Notes under the pieces: generated by a model
What the model was told of the DNA's origin: nothing
Database searches by the model: none
The model's input: the letters and a program-made list of their open reading frames with translations, nothing else
Assembly: GCF_024359525.1 (NCBI RefSeq)
Contig: NZ_JAKZEU010000002.1
Span: forward strand, 620,001-684,000
DNA: 64,000 nt
Source: Paracoccus albicereus
GTDB taxonomy: Bacteria; Pseudomonadota; Alphaproteobacteria; Rhodobacterales; Rhodobacteraceae
Direction of reading: 5' to 3'
Shown here: positions 28,894 to 37,859 of the stretch, in pieces
How the letters are laid out: each line of letters opens with the position of its first letter
How positions within the stretch are numbered: the stretch's first letter is position 1
Translations under genes and position numbers: made by a program

Positions 28894-30549
28894 TCAAGGA
28901 TGGATGCCGGTGCGCTCGTACTGCGCCTGCCAGTCGGACGGCATCTCGGGTCGTGTCAGACGATGCAGGGTAAGCCCCTCGGGTTGAGTGCCGTCCAGGA
29001 TAGCACGCTGGATCGCAGGCGCGAGGAAGGCCAGCTGCAGATGGACGCGGACGCAGCCTTCCGAGACGGCGTCGGCCTTGGCAAGGCTGGTGATATCGGC
29101 GCCGGCCTTCAGCGCCGCGAGCCAACGATGCGCGCGCCCCAAGTGGTCAATTAGTGCGTGGTCCGGCTCCGCCCCACGCTCTCCAATGACCAGCCGCTGA
29201 CCAATGCCGCGACGCGTGAGCGACATCGCGACCGAGAACACCAGCGCAGCATCGGCCAGGTCGTCGGGCGACCGTCCGATCAGCGTCGCGAGTGCATCGC
29301 GATCCAGGTTCAAGTGGATCGCGGTTTTGCCAACCTGACCTTTGGTGATGAGGCCGAGCCACAGTGCTGCTGCCCGTGATGCGGTGCCCGTTGCCCTGAG
29401 CGTCTCGACCAGACCCGCGTGCTGGTCGAGGTCTGGTCGGACCAGCAGTGTGTGAGCCTCGGCCAGAATGCCGAGATGGTCCGCCACACCCTTTGCCAGC
29501 GCCTGCTCGAGTGCCGCCGCCGGCAGGCGCCAGCCGGTCGGATCCGTCGCTCCCGCGATCATCCGGTGCGAAACGTAGTAGCGATAGCGCCGCTGGCCCT
29601 TCCTTGTATGGGTCGGTGTCAGCCGATCGCCGGTCTCATCGACCAGCTTTCCGGCGAGGGCAGCGTTGTCCGGCAGCGCCGCCTGCCCTCGCTTGCGCGC
29701 CGAGGTCGCGATCAGCTTTTCCTGCACTCGCGTCCACTGGTCTGCATCTATGATCGCCGGATGCTGACCCTCGTGTTCGCGATCCCCGTGCCGGGTCCGT
29801 CCGCGGTAGACCGGGTTGGTGAGCAAGTAGTGCAGCTGTCCCCGACCAAGCGGCCGGTGACCGATCTCGCGCCCGTCCCGCGCACGCCGCGACTTCGATC
29901 GCAGATCAAGCTCCGTGACCCTGGCGGTCAGCGCCGAGAGGCAGCCCAGCTCCTCGTAGAGATCGAAGATCCGTTGGACTCGGCCTGCCTCCTCCTCGTT
30001 GACCACCAGCACCTGTTCGCGGGGATCCGGATGGCGGTCATAGCCGAGCGGCAGCGTGCCGCCCATCCACAGGCCACGCTTCTTCGAGGCGGCGATCTTG
30101 TCGCGGATCCGCTCACCCGCGACCTCGCGCTCGAACTGCGCAAAGCTGAGGAGCACGTTCAACGTCAGCCGACCCATCGAGGTCGAGGTGTTGAAGGCCT
30201 GGGTGACCGAGACGAAGGAACAGCCCTTGGCCTCCAGCCGCTCGACGAGCTTGGCGAAGTCCGCCAGCGAGCGGGTCAGCCGGTCGATCTTGTACACCAC
30301 GATCATCCCGATCCGGCCCGCATCGACCTCTGCCAGAAGACGCTGAAGTGCCGGACGATCGGTGTTGCCGCCCGAGAAGCCGCCATCGTCGTAGCGCTCG
30401 CGCACTGGGCGCCAGCCTTCGTGGCGCTGGCTGGCGATATAAGCCGCGCAGGCCTCGTGCTGCGCATCGAGCGTGTTGAAGCCCTGCTCGAGTCCCTCCT
30501 CGCTGGACTTGCGCGTATAGATCGCACACCGGATCGGACTCGCGCTCAT
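28894..30549 (-). CDS. Large serine recombinase
   Basis: Site-specific integrase of the resolvase/invertase superfamily (551 residues). The catalytic domain opens with CAIYTRKSSEEGLEQGF (Ser nucleophile near residue 15). Conserved MIVVYKIDRLTRSLADF and FAQFEREVAGERIRDKI follow. The recombinase domain has LPLGYDR and the insertion LTNPVYRGRTRHG; a zinc ribbon is not obvious. The ATGA overlap with DUF2924 upstream is the usual pairing in mobile elements of alphaproteobacteria. Position next to tRNA-Gln suggests it integrated the following region. Confidence 0.93.
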   Translation of the reverse strand: MSASPIRCAIYTRKSSEEGLEQGFNTLDAQHEACAAYIASQRHEGWRPVRERYDDGGFSGGNTDRPALQRLLAEVDAGRIGMIVVYKIDRLTRSLADFAKLVERLEAKGCSFVSVTQAFNTSTSMGRLTLNVLLSFAQFEREVAGERIRDKIAASKKRGLWMGGTLPLGYDRHPDPREQVLVVNEEEAGRVQRIFDLYEELGCLSALTARVTELDLRSKSRRARDGREIGHRPLGRGQLHYLLTNPVYRGRTRHGDREHEGQHPAIIDADQWTRVQEKLIATSARKRGQAALPDNAALAGKLVDETGDRLTPTHTRKGQRRYRYYVSHRMIAGATDPTGWRLPAAALEQALAKGVADHLGILAEAHTLLVRPDLDQHAGLVETLRATGTASRAAALWLGLITKGQVGKTAIHLNLDRDALATLIGRSPDDLADAALVFSVAMSLTRRGIGQRLVIGERGAEPDHALIDHLGRAHRWLAALKAGADITSLAKADAVSEGCVRVHLQLAFLAPAIQRAILDGTQPEGLTLHRLTRPEMPSDWQAQYERTGIHP

Positions 30550-31001
30550 CGCTGCGCTCCCTTCCCTTTCGCCTCTGCTCCGTTCAGCCCGAAGAACCTG
30601 GGCCCGGACCAGTGCGCGCCGGTGATCTCGCGCGCGATGGCCGAGAGCGAGCGCCAGTGTCGGTCGTTCCAGAGATAGCCGTCAGCCACGATCTCGACGA
30701 CATGGGTGCTGCCGTTCCAGTCGCGCAGCAACCGCCCGCCCGCCGCGGGAGATCGGGACGTGGGGCGCGACGGTGTTCGCTGGCGCATGAGTTGCTTTTC
30801 GAGCCCTGCTGGCCAGCCGCCTGACTGGCGAAGCTGGATCTCGAAGGCGAGGATCCGACGCAGGAGTGGTTGGCTGATCGATGGCGGGACAGGGCGATCA
30901 AAGAGCGCGGTCCAGATGTGCCGCAACTCGTCGCGTGTGGCGCGTGCCACCTGATGGATCGGCGTCTCGGCTGCGTCGTGTGCTCGTGATTGTCCGGCCA
31001 T
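30546..31001 (-). CDS. DUF2924 domain protein
   Basis: A 151-residue basic protein of the DUF2924 family, commonly encoded just upstream of large serine recombinases. The conserved core RDELRHIWTALFDRPVPPSIS, FEIQLRQSGG and the C-terminal SLSAIAREITGAHWSGPRFFGL (DNA-binding-like) are visible. It probably helps recombination, but this has not been shown for the family. Confidence 0.88.
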   Translation of the reverse strand: MAGQSRAHDAAETPIHQVARATRDELRHIWTALFDRPVPPSISQPLLRRILAFEIQLRQSGGWPAGLEKQLMRQRTPSRPTSRSPAAGGRLLRDWNGSTHVVEIVADGYLWNDRHWRSLSAIAREITGAHWSGPRFFGLNGAEAKGKGAQR

Positions 31002-31379
31002 CTCGCCTCTCAGTCATCAGGGCGCCGGAGGATCCGGGCGCTGCTACCGAGACGAGCCCGGGCTGATCGGGCTGGTCTCAGTCACGCTCGACACGCGTGC
31101 GAAGTCCAGTCGAAACACGCCGAGACGATGCAGGATCGACGAGGCTGCCGAATCACGAAGAGCAGCGCGCTCTTTGCTCCGCCGGGCCCACTCCTCCGGA
31201 CAATATGCACAAAAAGACAAGCTGACTGGCGCGTCAATCAAAGTCATAAGGCGATGACCGGGCGGCTGGTGGTTGTGTTGACGAGTTTGAAGTTGCCGCC
31301 CGGTCTTTGACAACTGCGGTCCCTCGGCCATGACGACCATCCGTACAGATTCGGCACGACCGTCTCGAGTGCAGCCGGC
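31002..31379. other. Intergenic region without a supportable gene
   Basis: The sequence between DUF2924 and the ImmA-type gene holds a minus-strand open frame of 98 codons (31044-31340), but it has no recognisable family or convincing ribosome site. I see no repeats or RNA genes. Confidence 0.4.
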
Positions 31380-32252
31380 CTACCGAAACGTCGGCGACCA
31401 AGGCTGATCGTCATCCTCGTCATCGCTATCGTCCGGGTCACCCCGTGGCAGATCCTCGCTGCTGAGCACGGTCAGGGTCGCGCCCGATGTGCCGAGACCC
31501 AGGACCTCCTCATCAAGCGGCAGGGCGCCACCGCCGTCGAACCAGATCTGCGCCGTCGTCGCCCCGCATACCTGACGCGCCACGGCGACATTCGAAGGAT
31601 CGCTATTGAAGTGTGACGTGGCGCCGGCGGGGAGCGGATCGTCCTTCCTTGGATGTATCAACCGTCCCAAGGCCCGCAGACCGGGCGACTGAAACGCATA
31701 CTGAATGCGCTGCCCCTTGCTGACGATGATCGCCACCGGATGATCCGCCTGCTGCGCATAGGTGATGGCGGCGGCGCTGATCGAGACCTTCGCCTTTTGC
31801 CGCAGACGCTTGATGGCCTCGAGGCCGACCGGCGCATCGGCCAGAAACGTCCGCAGCGGCGCCGTCGGCATCAGCAGCCCGGCGGCGAAGTGATCGGCCT
31901 CGACCTCGATCGGCTGCCTTTGAAGGAAGGAGCCCGCCCTCGACTCGTGACGCCCGCCCTGGTCGGCGATCATTGCCGGGTGCCCTTCGAGGAAGAAATG
32001 CCCCAGCTCGTGGGCGACCGAGAAACGCTCTCGTCCGGGCTGACGGGGTGTTTCGCGGTAGAAGATGAACGCGTCATGGCCTCGAATATGGAAGACACCG
32101 CTGACACCTTTGTCGGCCTCCGGAAGCGGTGAGACCGTGATGTCTTCCGACCGCGCGATCGCAAAGGGATCGACCGGCAGCGTCGTCCAGCCGAACCGCC
32201 GCGCGATCCGTTCGCCTTCACACCTCGCCCAGTCCTTGCGCGGTGCCGTCAC
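31380..32252 (-). CDS. ImmA/IrrE family metallo-endopeptidase
   Basis: Zinc protease of 290 residues with the HExxH motif in SVAHELGHFFLEGHP near residue 85. In integrative elements such proteases cut the XRE repressor encoded next door. The C terminus is acidic (DDSDDEDDD). It starts in an ATGA overlap with the XRE gene, so the two form a protease-repressor pair, probably regulating the mobile region. Confidence 0.92.
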   Translation of the reverse strand: MTAPRKDWARCEGERIARRFGWTTLPVDPFAIARSEDITVSPLPEADKGVSGVFHIRGHDAFIFYRETPRQPGRERFSVAHELGHFFLEGHPAMIADQGGRHESRAGSFLQRQPIEVEADHFAAGLLMPTAPLRTFLADAPVGLEAIKRLRQKAKVSISAAAITYAQQADHPVAIIVSKGQRIQYAFQSPGLRALGRLIHPRKDDPLPAGATSHFNSDPSNVAVARQVCGATTAQIWFDGGGALPLDEEVLGLGTSGATLTVLSSEDLPRGDPDDSDDEDDDQPWSPTFR

Positions 32253-32593
32253 CGAGGTCCTTGTTGCCGCTGCTGCGTAAAGGCGTCGATCATCATCTGG
32301 ATCCGCTCGCGATCCTCACCCGACAGATGCTCCTCGTTGCGGAACGCCGTCGTCGCGCCTTCGAGACCGGGCGTGGTCCCGAGCAGAAAATCGGCCGAGA
32401 CATCCAGCGCGCGGGCCAGGGCGCGAATATTAGCGAAAGACGGCTTGCGACGCCCGTGTTCGAAATGCCCGATCGCCGCCGGTTGAAGTCCCGACCGGCG
32501 TGCTAACTCAGACTGGTTCCATTGCCGCGCCTCACGGGCGGCGAGCAGGCGAGCACCGAAGGCCACGCCGTCATCAGCTGACGCGCTTGACAT
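32249..32593 (-). CDS. XRE family helix-turn-helix regulator
   Basis: A 114-residue repressor-like protein. The HTH reads WNQSELARRSGLQPAAIGHFEHGRRKPSFANI near residue 25, followed by ALARALDVSADFLLG. I start it at the ATG at 32593, preceded by GACGGAA; an ATG at 32614 adds seven residues. Together with the ImmA protease it forms a two-gene regulatory module divergent from the methyltransferase gene. Confidence 0.92.
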   Translation of the reverse strand: MSSASADDGVAFGARLLAAREARQWNQSELARRSGLQPAAIGHFEHGRRKPSFANIRALARALDVSADFLLGTTPGLEGATTAFRNEEHLSGEDRERIQMMIDAFTQQRQQGPR

Positions 32594-32734
32594 CCTACGT
32601 TTCCGTCGTATCATCTATATCACAACCGTCGACTGCAAGAATCGGGCATTCTGCCTTTTTATTTTACCCACGCACCCTACGATAACGTCATCATCGTTAC
32701 GCAATCGGCGTAAGACCGTCAAGAGAGGACGACC

Positions 32735-34090
32735 ATGAACCGCAAACCATCGTCGATAAAATCCACACCGGAGGCTTCACCTATCATGCCGAACCAGATC
32801 GAACATCTCCCCCCGGGCACCTTGAGGCCCTGGGCGCGCAACGCACGTACCCACTCGAAAAAGCAGATTCGCCAAATCGCCGACAGCATCAAAGTTTTCG
32901 GCTTCACCAACCCGATCCTGATTGATGCCGAGAACACGATCCTCGCCGGTCACGGGCGTGTCTCCGCGGCGATGAGCCTCGGCCTGCCAACCGTGCCCTG
33001 CATCAGGCTTGAGCACATGACGTCCGAGCAGCGTCGGGCCTATGTCATCGCAGACAACAAGCACGCGTTGAATGCCGGCTGGGATGACACGATCCTCGCC
33101 GAGGAGCTCGAGGGTCTGCTGGCCAGCGATCTTGACTTCGACATCGGCGTGATCGGCTTCGAGGTTGCCGAGGTGGACCGGCTGATCGACGGGCTGGCAC
33201 CAGTGGAGGACGGCGATCCCGCCGATGACGTAGTGCCGGACGAGGCCCCTGCCCGGTTCGGGCCGGGTGATCTCTGGCAGCTTGGCTCCCATCGGCTGAT
33301 TTGCGGCGATAGCCTCGATCCCGAGACCGTCCAGCACCTCATGGCTGGCGAGAGCGCGCGCATGGTCTTCACAGATCCGCCTTACAACGTCCCGATCGAC
33401 GGCCATGTCTGTGGCTCTGGCAGCATCACCCATCGCGAGTTCGCCATGGCTTCGGGCGAGATGAGCCCGGATGAGTTCATCGTCTTCCTGACCCGCGCGC
33501 TGCAGAACCACGCCGATCATTCACTCGACGGCTCGATCCATTTCGTCTGCATGGACTGGCGCCACATGCGGGAGCTGACGGAGGCCGGCGAGGCGGTCTA
33601 CGACGCGCTGAAGAACCTGATCGTCTGGGTGAAGGACAATGGCGGGATGGGCACATTCTACCGCTCGCGCCACGAGTTGATCTTCGCCTTCAAGAAGGGC
33701 GACGCCCCGCATGTAAACAGCTTCGAGCTGGGTCAGAACGGCCGTTACCGGACCAATGTCTGGCAGTACCGCGGCGTGAACAGCCGCGGCGCGGGTCGGA
33801 TGGAGGAGCTGGCGATGCATCCGACCGTCAAGCCGGTGCAGATGATCGCCGACGCGATCCGCGATTGCTCCGGACGCGGCGAGATCGTGCTGGATCTCTT
33901 CGGCGGATCCGGCTCGACCCTGATCGCGGCCGAGAAGACCGGGCGCCGGGCCAGGCTCTGCGAGATCGATCCGCTCTACTGCGACCGGATCGTCTCGCGG
34001 TGGGAGACGCTGACCCACGACGAGGCAGTCCAGCTCGCCTGCGGCTGGCAGCCGCCCCAGGTGGCGCATCAGATCGAGGCGGCAGAATGA
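32735..34090 (+). CDS. ParB-like nuclease domain / DNA methyltransferase fusion
   Basis: A 451-residue protein. Residues 20-110 are a ParB/sulfiredoxin-like domain (NARTHSKKQIRQIADSI, AGHGRVSAA). Residues 175-440 are an adenine/cytosine-N4 methyltransferase with motif IV DPPYN at about 214 and motif I LFGGSGST near 390. Motif IV before motif I gives the beta-class order. Such fusions are typical of phages and integrative elements. No cognate restriction gene is adjacent. It overlaps the DUF5681 gene by ATGA. Confidence 0.94.
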   Translation: MNRKPSSIKSTPEASPIMPNQIEHLPPGTLRPWARNARTHSKKQIRQIADSIKVFGFTNPILIDAENTILAGHGRVSAAMSLGLPTVPCIRLEHMTSEQRRAYVIADNKHALNAGWDDTILAEELEGLLASDLDFDIGVIGFEVAEVDRLIDGLAPVEDGDPADDVVPDEAPARFGPGDLWQLGSHRLICGDSLDPETVQHLMAGESARMVFTDPPYNVPIDGHVCGSGSITHREFAMASGEMSPDEFIVFLTRALQNHADHSLDGSIHFVCMDWRHMRELTEAGEAVYDALKNLIVWVKDNGGMGTFYRSRHELIFAFKKGDAPHVNSFELGQNGRYRTNVWQYRGVNSRGAGRMEELAMHPTVKPVQMIADAIRDCSGRGEIVLDLFGGSGSTLIAAEKTGRRARLCEIDPLYCDRIVSRWETLTHDEAVQLACGWQPPQVAHQIEAAE

Positions 34091-34860
34091 GCGCGGATCG
34101 TCGCAAGACCCTGGGCGCCCTGCCCCCGCGCGAGACCGGCTACGAGGTCGGCTACGCGAAGCCACCTGAGGCGACCCGCTTCCAGAAAGGCCAGTCCGGA
34201 AATCCGCGCGGTCGCCCGAAGGGCGCGAAAAACCGCCGCCCAGCCCTGCACGAGGAGCGACTGAAGGGGATCATCCTCGACGAAGCCTACCGCGGCATCG
34301 AGATCCGCGAGGGCGATCGCAGCCTGACCGTGCCGATGGCCAAGGCCGTCATGCGGGCGATCGCCCACAACGCGGTCAAGGGAAAGCACTTCTCCCAGCG
34401 GCTCTTCGCCCAGCTGGTGGGCGAGGTCGAGACCGCGAACTTCATGCTCAACAAGGAATGGTTTGCCAGCGCGGTGGGCTACAAGGACGAGTGGGATCAC
34501 GAGCTGGCCCGCCGCAAACTCCACGGCATCACTGACCTTCCCGATCCCATCCCCCACCCCGACCATGTGCTCCTCGACATGACCACCGGCACCGCCCGCA
34601 TCGCGGGTCCGGCCACGAGGGAAGAGAAGGCGCAGTACGAACGCTGGGCTGATATCTGGGTCGAGTACCAGACCGACATCCCGATTATGGAGGACTGGCT
34701 GAAGCACCGACGCGGCGACACGCGGAACGAACTAAGCAAGACCATCGCCATCCTGCGCAAGACCGAGGCGATCCTCGACAAAGTGCTGCCGCCGGACATG
34801 AAGGATGTGGCACTGGCGAAAGCGCAACGGGAGGATGAGGATGAGCGCGGCGTTGGATAG
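34087..34860 (+). CDS. DUF5681 domain protein
   Basis: A 257-residue protein with the N-terminal DUF5681 signature (FQKGQSGNPRGRPKGAKNR) often found next to ParB-methyltransferases in phage-related regions. The remainder is helical and acidic at the end. The start at 34087 overlaps the methyltransferase stop (ATGA). Its function is unknown; a small-terminase-like or DNA-binding role has been suggested only by context. Confidence 0.82.
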   Translation: MSADRRKTLGALPPRETGYEVGYAKPPEATRFQKGQSGNPRGRPKGAKNRRPALHEERLKGIILDEAYRGIEIREGDRSLTVPMAKAVMRAIAHNAVKGKHFSQRLFAQLVGEVETANFMLNKEWFASAVGYKDEWDHELARRKLHGITDLPDPIPHPDHVLLDMTTGTARIAGPATREEKAQYERWADIWVEYQTDIPIMEDWLKHRRGDTRNELSKTIAILRKTEAILDKVLPPDMKDVALAKAQREDEDERGVG

Positions 34861-35068
34861 TTTGGGCGGAGAGCGGACATTCGTAGCGACGGTGACGAAG
34901 GTCACGGAAGGGCAGATTGCGGGCTTTCGCTGTACTTGCAGTGCATCTGCTTGACTGCGGCAAAGCAGACATCGTCCCAGGTTTAAGGATGCGGACGCAA
35001 GTCCTCCCTGCTATCAACACATGGAGTACGACGGTGGTCCCGCCGTAGTGGTGTGCAAGGATAACAAT

Positions 35069-37063
35069 ATGGATGGTGAAAGAGCTCACGGGCACGATAC
35101 CGATGCTTTGATCAAGCCGGACATGCCGGCTGTTCTTGAACGCACCAACCTATCGATAAACGTGCAAGGTTTCCTGCTGCCCGTGTTCGAGGCGCTTTCA
35201 AATTCGATGGACGGAATCGAACAACGTTTCGACGACCAAGCATCTCGCGAGGGAAAGATCCTCGTTAGATTCGAAAACCTAAATGACCCTGACAAGGTGA
35301 TGATTAGCGTCACCGACAATGGCGTTGGTCTGAATGACGAAAACTATAGGTCCTTTCAGACACCTTTTAGCGGATACAAGCTTAGCAAGCGCGGACGCGG
35401 ATTTGGTCGCTTCATAGCGTTCAAGGTGTTTTCGCGTATTCACTACTCCAGCAGGTTTGAAACGACTACAACCGCGACGACAAAGACTTTCCGCTTTGAC
35501 ATTTCGCAAGATGAGGAAATCATTTTCCATGACGGTGAACCTGACTTTCCCGGCTGCGGCATGCGTGTCGAGTTGGATGAACCATTAAGGCATTGGTTCG
35601 ATCTTATTGGCTGTTTGTCGAAGCAGGATGTAAAGGAACAAATCGGATCACACTTTCTGCCATATTTCTTGTATCGCGGGTTGCCGGAAATTCTTCTGCA
35701 ATTCGACGATGAAGAACCAGAAAATATCACCAGCTACTTCAAAGCGGTCTTCGTTGAACACGCTGCGGGCCAGATCGACACTCCTATCGATAGCGCAACT
35801 TGCACCCTAAACTATACGCTGACCAAGATACCCAAAACGAGACAGTTCAAGAGCCATTGCCTTCTGTTTGCCGCGGCAGATCGGATCGTTGGACACCCCC
35901 GCGACCTTTCAAACAAGCTGGGTGCAACGCATTTTGTAGACGAGGACGACAGCAAATTTATCATCGTTGCGGTTGTGCGAGGCGATGCCTTTGAAACCCG
36001 CCTGAACGACTCACGCACCAGCTTGGATCTGCCGCCCAAAGCGGTTGAAGAAATCGTCGGCGCTGTCTGTGACAAGATTCAGGACCGAGAAAAGCAGCAG
36101 ATCGAAAAGATTAAAACCGGGCAGGTTCGGAAACTCAATGTCGCTTTGCACGAGAATCCGATCTTGCGCTTGGGCTTGAAGGGGCAATCGCTTTCGGAGT
36201 ATGTCGCCAAGAAGCCGAATCACTGGGGACCAGAAGAGTTCGTTCAAGACCTCGCGTTGTCTCGGTATCGAAATACAGGAGATTTGCTCAAGCAGATCAC
36301 TGAGGCTGCAAATGATCCAGCTTCATACGCTGAAAAAATCAAGGATTTGGCGAGCCGCATTGATGCCGGCAAGAAAGAAGCACTTGCCGAATATGTCATG
36401 CATCGCAAGAGCATTATTGAGCTACTCGATGCGGCTCGAAAATTTGATGACTCGAAGAAGCGCGGCTCTGAGGATGAGGTTCATTCTCTGATATTTCGCC
36501 GGTTCAGTGACAATGTAGATGTTGAGTATTTTCAGCATAATCTTTGGCTAATCGACGACGCTCTTGCTTTTTTGCCGTATGTGTCGAGTGATCGTACAAT
36601 GCACGGTAGGGGGCGCGAAAAGGGCGACAAGGTCACGGACCTTTTGTTTTATGATGACACGATGGTTTTAGGTGACGAAGATGGCACCACTTTGACTATC
36701 GTTGAGTTTAAGAAGCCGAGCCGAGACGACTACAGCTTTGGACCAGCCAAATTTGATCCGGTGACGCAGGTCATCGACACACTGGAAAAAGCGATTTCTG
36801 CTGGCGGCATTACTCGAACGGATGGTGCCCACATGTCGTTTGGGCGAGTTGCACGCCGCAGTGCCTTTATTATCGCTGATCTGACTCCGAGTTTGATCAG
36901 AGTCTTAAAACGGCACAATTTCCAAAATCCCCACGATCCGAAGATATGGACGCAGTATTTCGACAACGGTGAAATCTTTATTCAGGCGTTTGGCTACGAC
37001 ACCCTGGTTTCGATGGCCAAGAAGCGAAACCAAGCCTTCAGCAAAGTTTTGCTTGATGATTGA
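35069..37063 (+). CDS. GHKL ATPase with PD-(D/E)xK-like C terminus
   Basis: A 664-residue protein. The GHKL (Hsp90/gyrase/histidine-kinase) ATP pocket is visible: N-box E41-N45 in EALSNSMDG, G1 box DNGVGL near 83, and a glycine-rich lid SKRGRGFGRF near 106. A helical middle part follows. Near the C terminus, D524 and E546-x-K (in IVEFKKP) fit a PD-(D/E)xK nuclease core. I chose the ATG at 35069 with AAGGA seven bases upstream; an ATG at 35021 adds 16 residues. Base composition is clearly AT-richer than the flanks. Its TTGA overlap with the next gene suggests a two-gene system, probably antiviral; this is inference. Confidence 0.75.
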   Translation: MDGERAHGHDTDALIKPDMPAVLERTNLSINVQGFLLPVFEALSNSMDGIEQRFDDQASREGKILVRFENLNDPDKVMISVTDNGVGLNDENYRSFQTPFSGYKLSKRGRGFGRFIAFKVFSRIHYSSRFETTTTATTKTFRFDISQDEEIIFHDGEPDFPGCGMRVELDEPLRHWFDLIGCLSKQDVKEQIGSHFLPYFLYRGLPEILLQFDDEEPENITSYFKAVFVEHAAGQIDTPIDSATCTLNYTLTKIPKTRQFKSHCLLFAAADRIVGHPRDLSNKLGATHFVDEDDSKFIIVAVVRGDAFETRLNDSRTSLDLPPKAVEEIVGAVCDKIQDREKQQIEKIKTGQVRKLNVALHENPILRLGLKGQSLSEYVAKKPNHWGPEEFVQDLALSRYRNTGDLLKQITEAANDPASYAEKIKDLASRIDAGKKEALAEYVMHRKSIIELLDAARKFDDSKKRGSEDEVHSLIFRRFSDNVDVEYFQHNLWLIDDALAFLPYVSSDRTMHGRGREKGDKVTDLLFYDDTMVLGDEDGTTLTIVEFKKPSRDDYSFGPAKFDPVTQVIDTLEKAISAGGITRTDGAHMSFGRVARRSAFIIADLTPSLIRVLKRHNFQNPHDPKIWTQYFDNGEIFIQAFGYDTLVSMAKKRNQAFSKVLLDD

Positions 37064-37764
37064 CCTCAGTAAACGCGCTCGCATCGACAGCCGATACAAT
37101 GCATGAAAGTTTGAAAGGCATCTCAACGAGAATTTTAGGGCTCGCAACAGACGCGTTGAAGCGGGCAAACACAGACGCTGTATATTTCGATCCGGGAATG
37201 GAGCACCGACAATCGCTTGCGCCTTTAGCCGCCGCCCACACTGGAGAGCTCGTTCTTAAGGCACTTATTGCCAAAGAACATCCTCTACTCTTGTTCAAGA
37301 ACATTGGCGAAAAAACCACTGACGACGAAATTGACTTGGATTGGCTGCTAAAAAATGGCCGAACACATGATTTCTCAAGACTGCCGAGCGTGTTATGGGC
37401 GACCTCCGGCATCAAGGTTCCGAACATAGAGAGCTATCGGCGCATTGCAGCGCTCCGAAACCAAATCCAGCACTTTGTCGATGACCGAGATTGCGATGTT
37501 CAATACGCCTGTCTTGACTTCATCTATTCAAACATTGATCCCTTGCTGAGCAAGCACTTTGGGATCGCTGCGTGCAAATTTCATGAGGATCAATTTGATG
37601 ACTATGTGATCGGATGCCTTCTCGCGCATCAGATCAGATTTACGGTGCCAACAGACACCATGCTGACCGAGATTGATTCGAATATATATTTACAGGACTG
37701 TTCACAAGACTACAGGATATGGGCGTGCACAGAGCTGAAATTAGATTTACCACCTAACAATTGA
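37060..37764 (+). CDS. HEPN-like protein with Rx4H motif
   Basis: A 234-residue mostly helical protein. RNQIQH (R133 to H138) matches the R-x(4-6)-H catalytic motif of HEPN RNases, and an upstream helix with LVLKALIAKE is like HEPN helix 1-2 regions. The TTG at 37060 overlaps the stop of the GHKL gene (TTGA); an ATG at 37099 is a possible alternative. Composition is AT-rich like its partner. A role as RNase effector is inferred only from the motif and pairing. No antitoxin-type gene is visible. Confidence 0.65.
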   Translation: MTSVNALASTADTMHESLKGISTRILGLATDALKRANTDAVYFDPGMEHRQSLAPLAAAHTGELVLKALIAKEHPLLLFKNIGEKTTDDEIDLDWLLKNGRTHDFSRLPSVLWATSGIKVPNIESYRRIAALRNQIQHFVDDRDCDVQYACLDFIYSNIDPLLSKHFGIAACKFHEDQFDDYVIGCLLAHQIRFTVPTDTMLTEIDSNIYLQDCSQDYRIWACTELKLDLPPNN

Positions 37765-37859
37765 TAGTTTCGAAGGTTCGATGAACGTCGGCAATGCAGG
37801 CCGCGAATGCAGCATACCAGGCTATGGTTGAGTGACAGATATGGGCCGATGTTCGCGTA

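Noticed and set aside
31044..31340. 98-codon minus-strand frame near the ImmA gene
   Set aside because: No recognisable family, no good ribosome site; kept only as a note in the intergenic entry.
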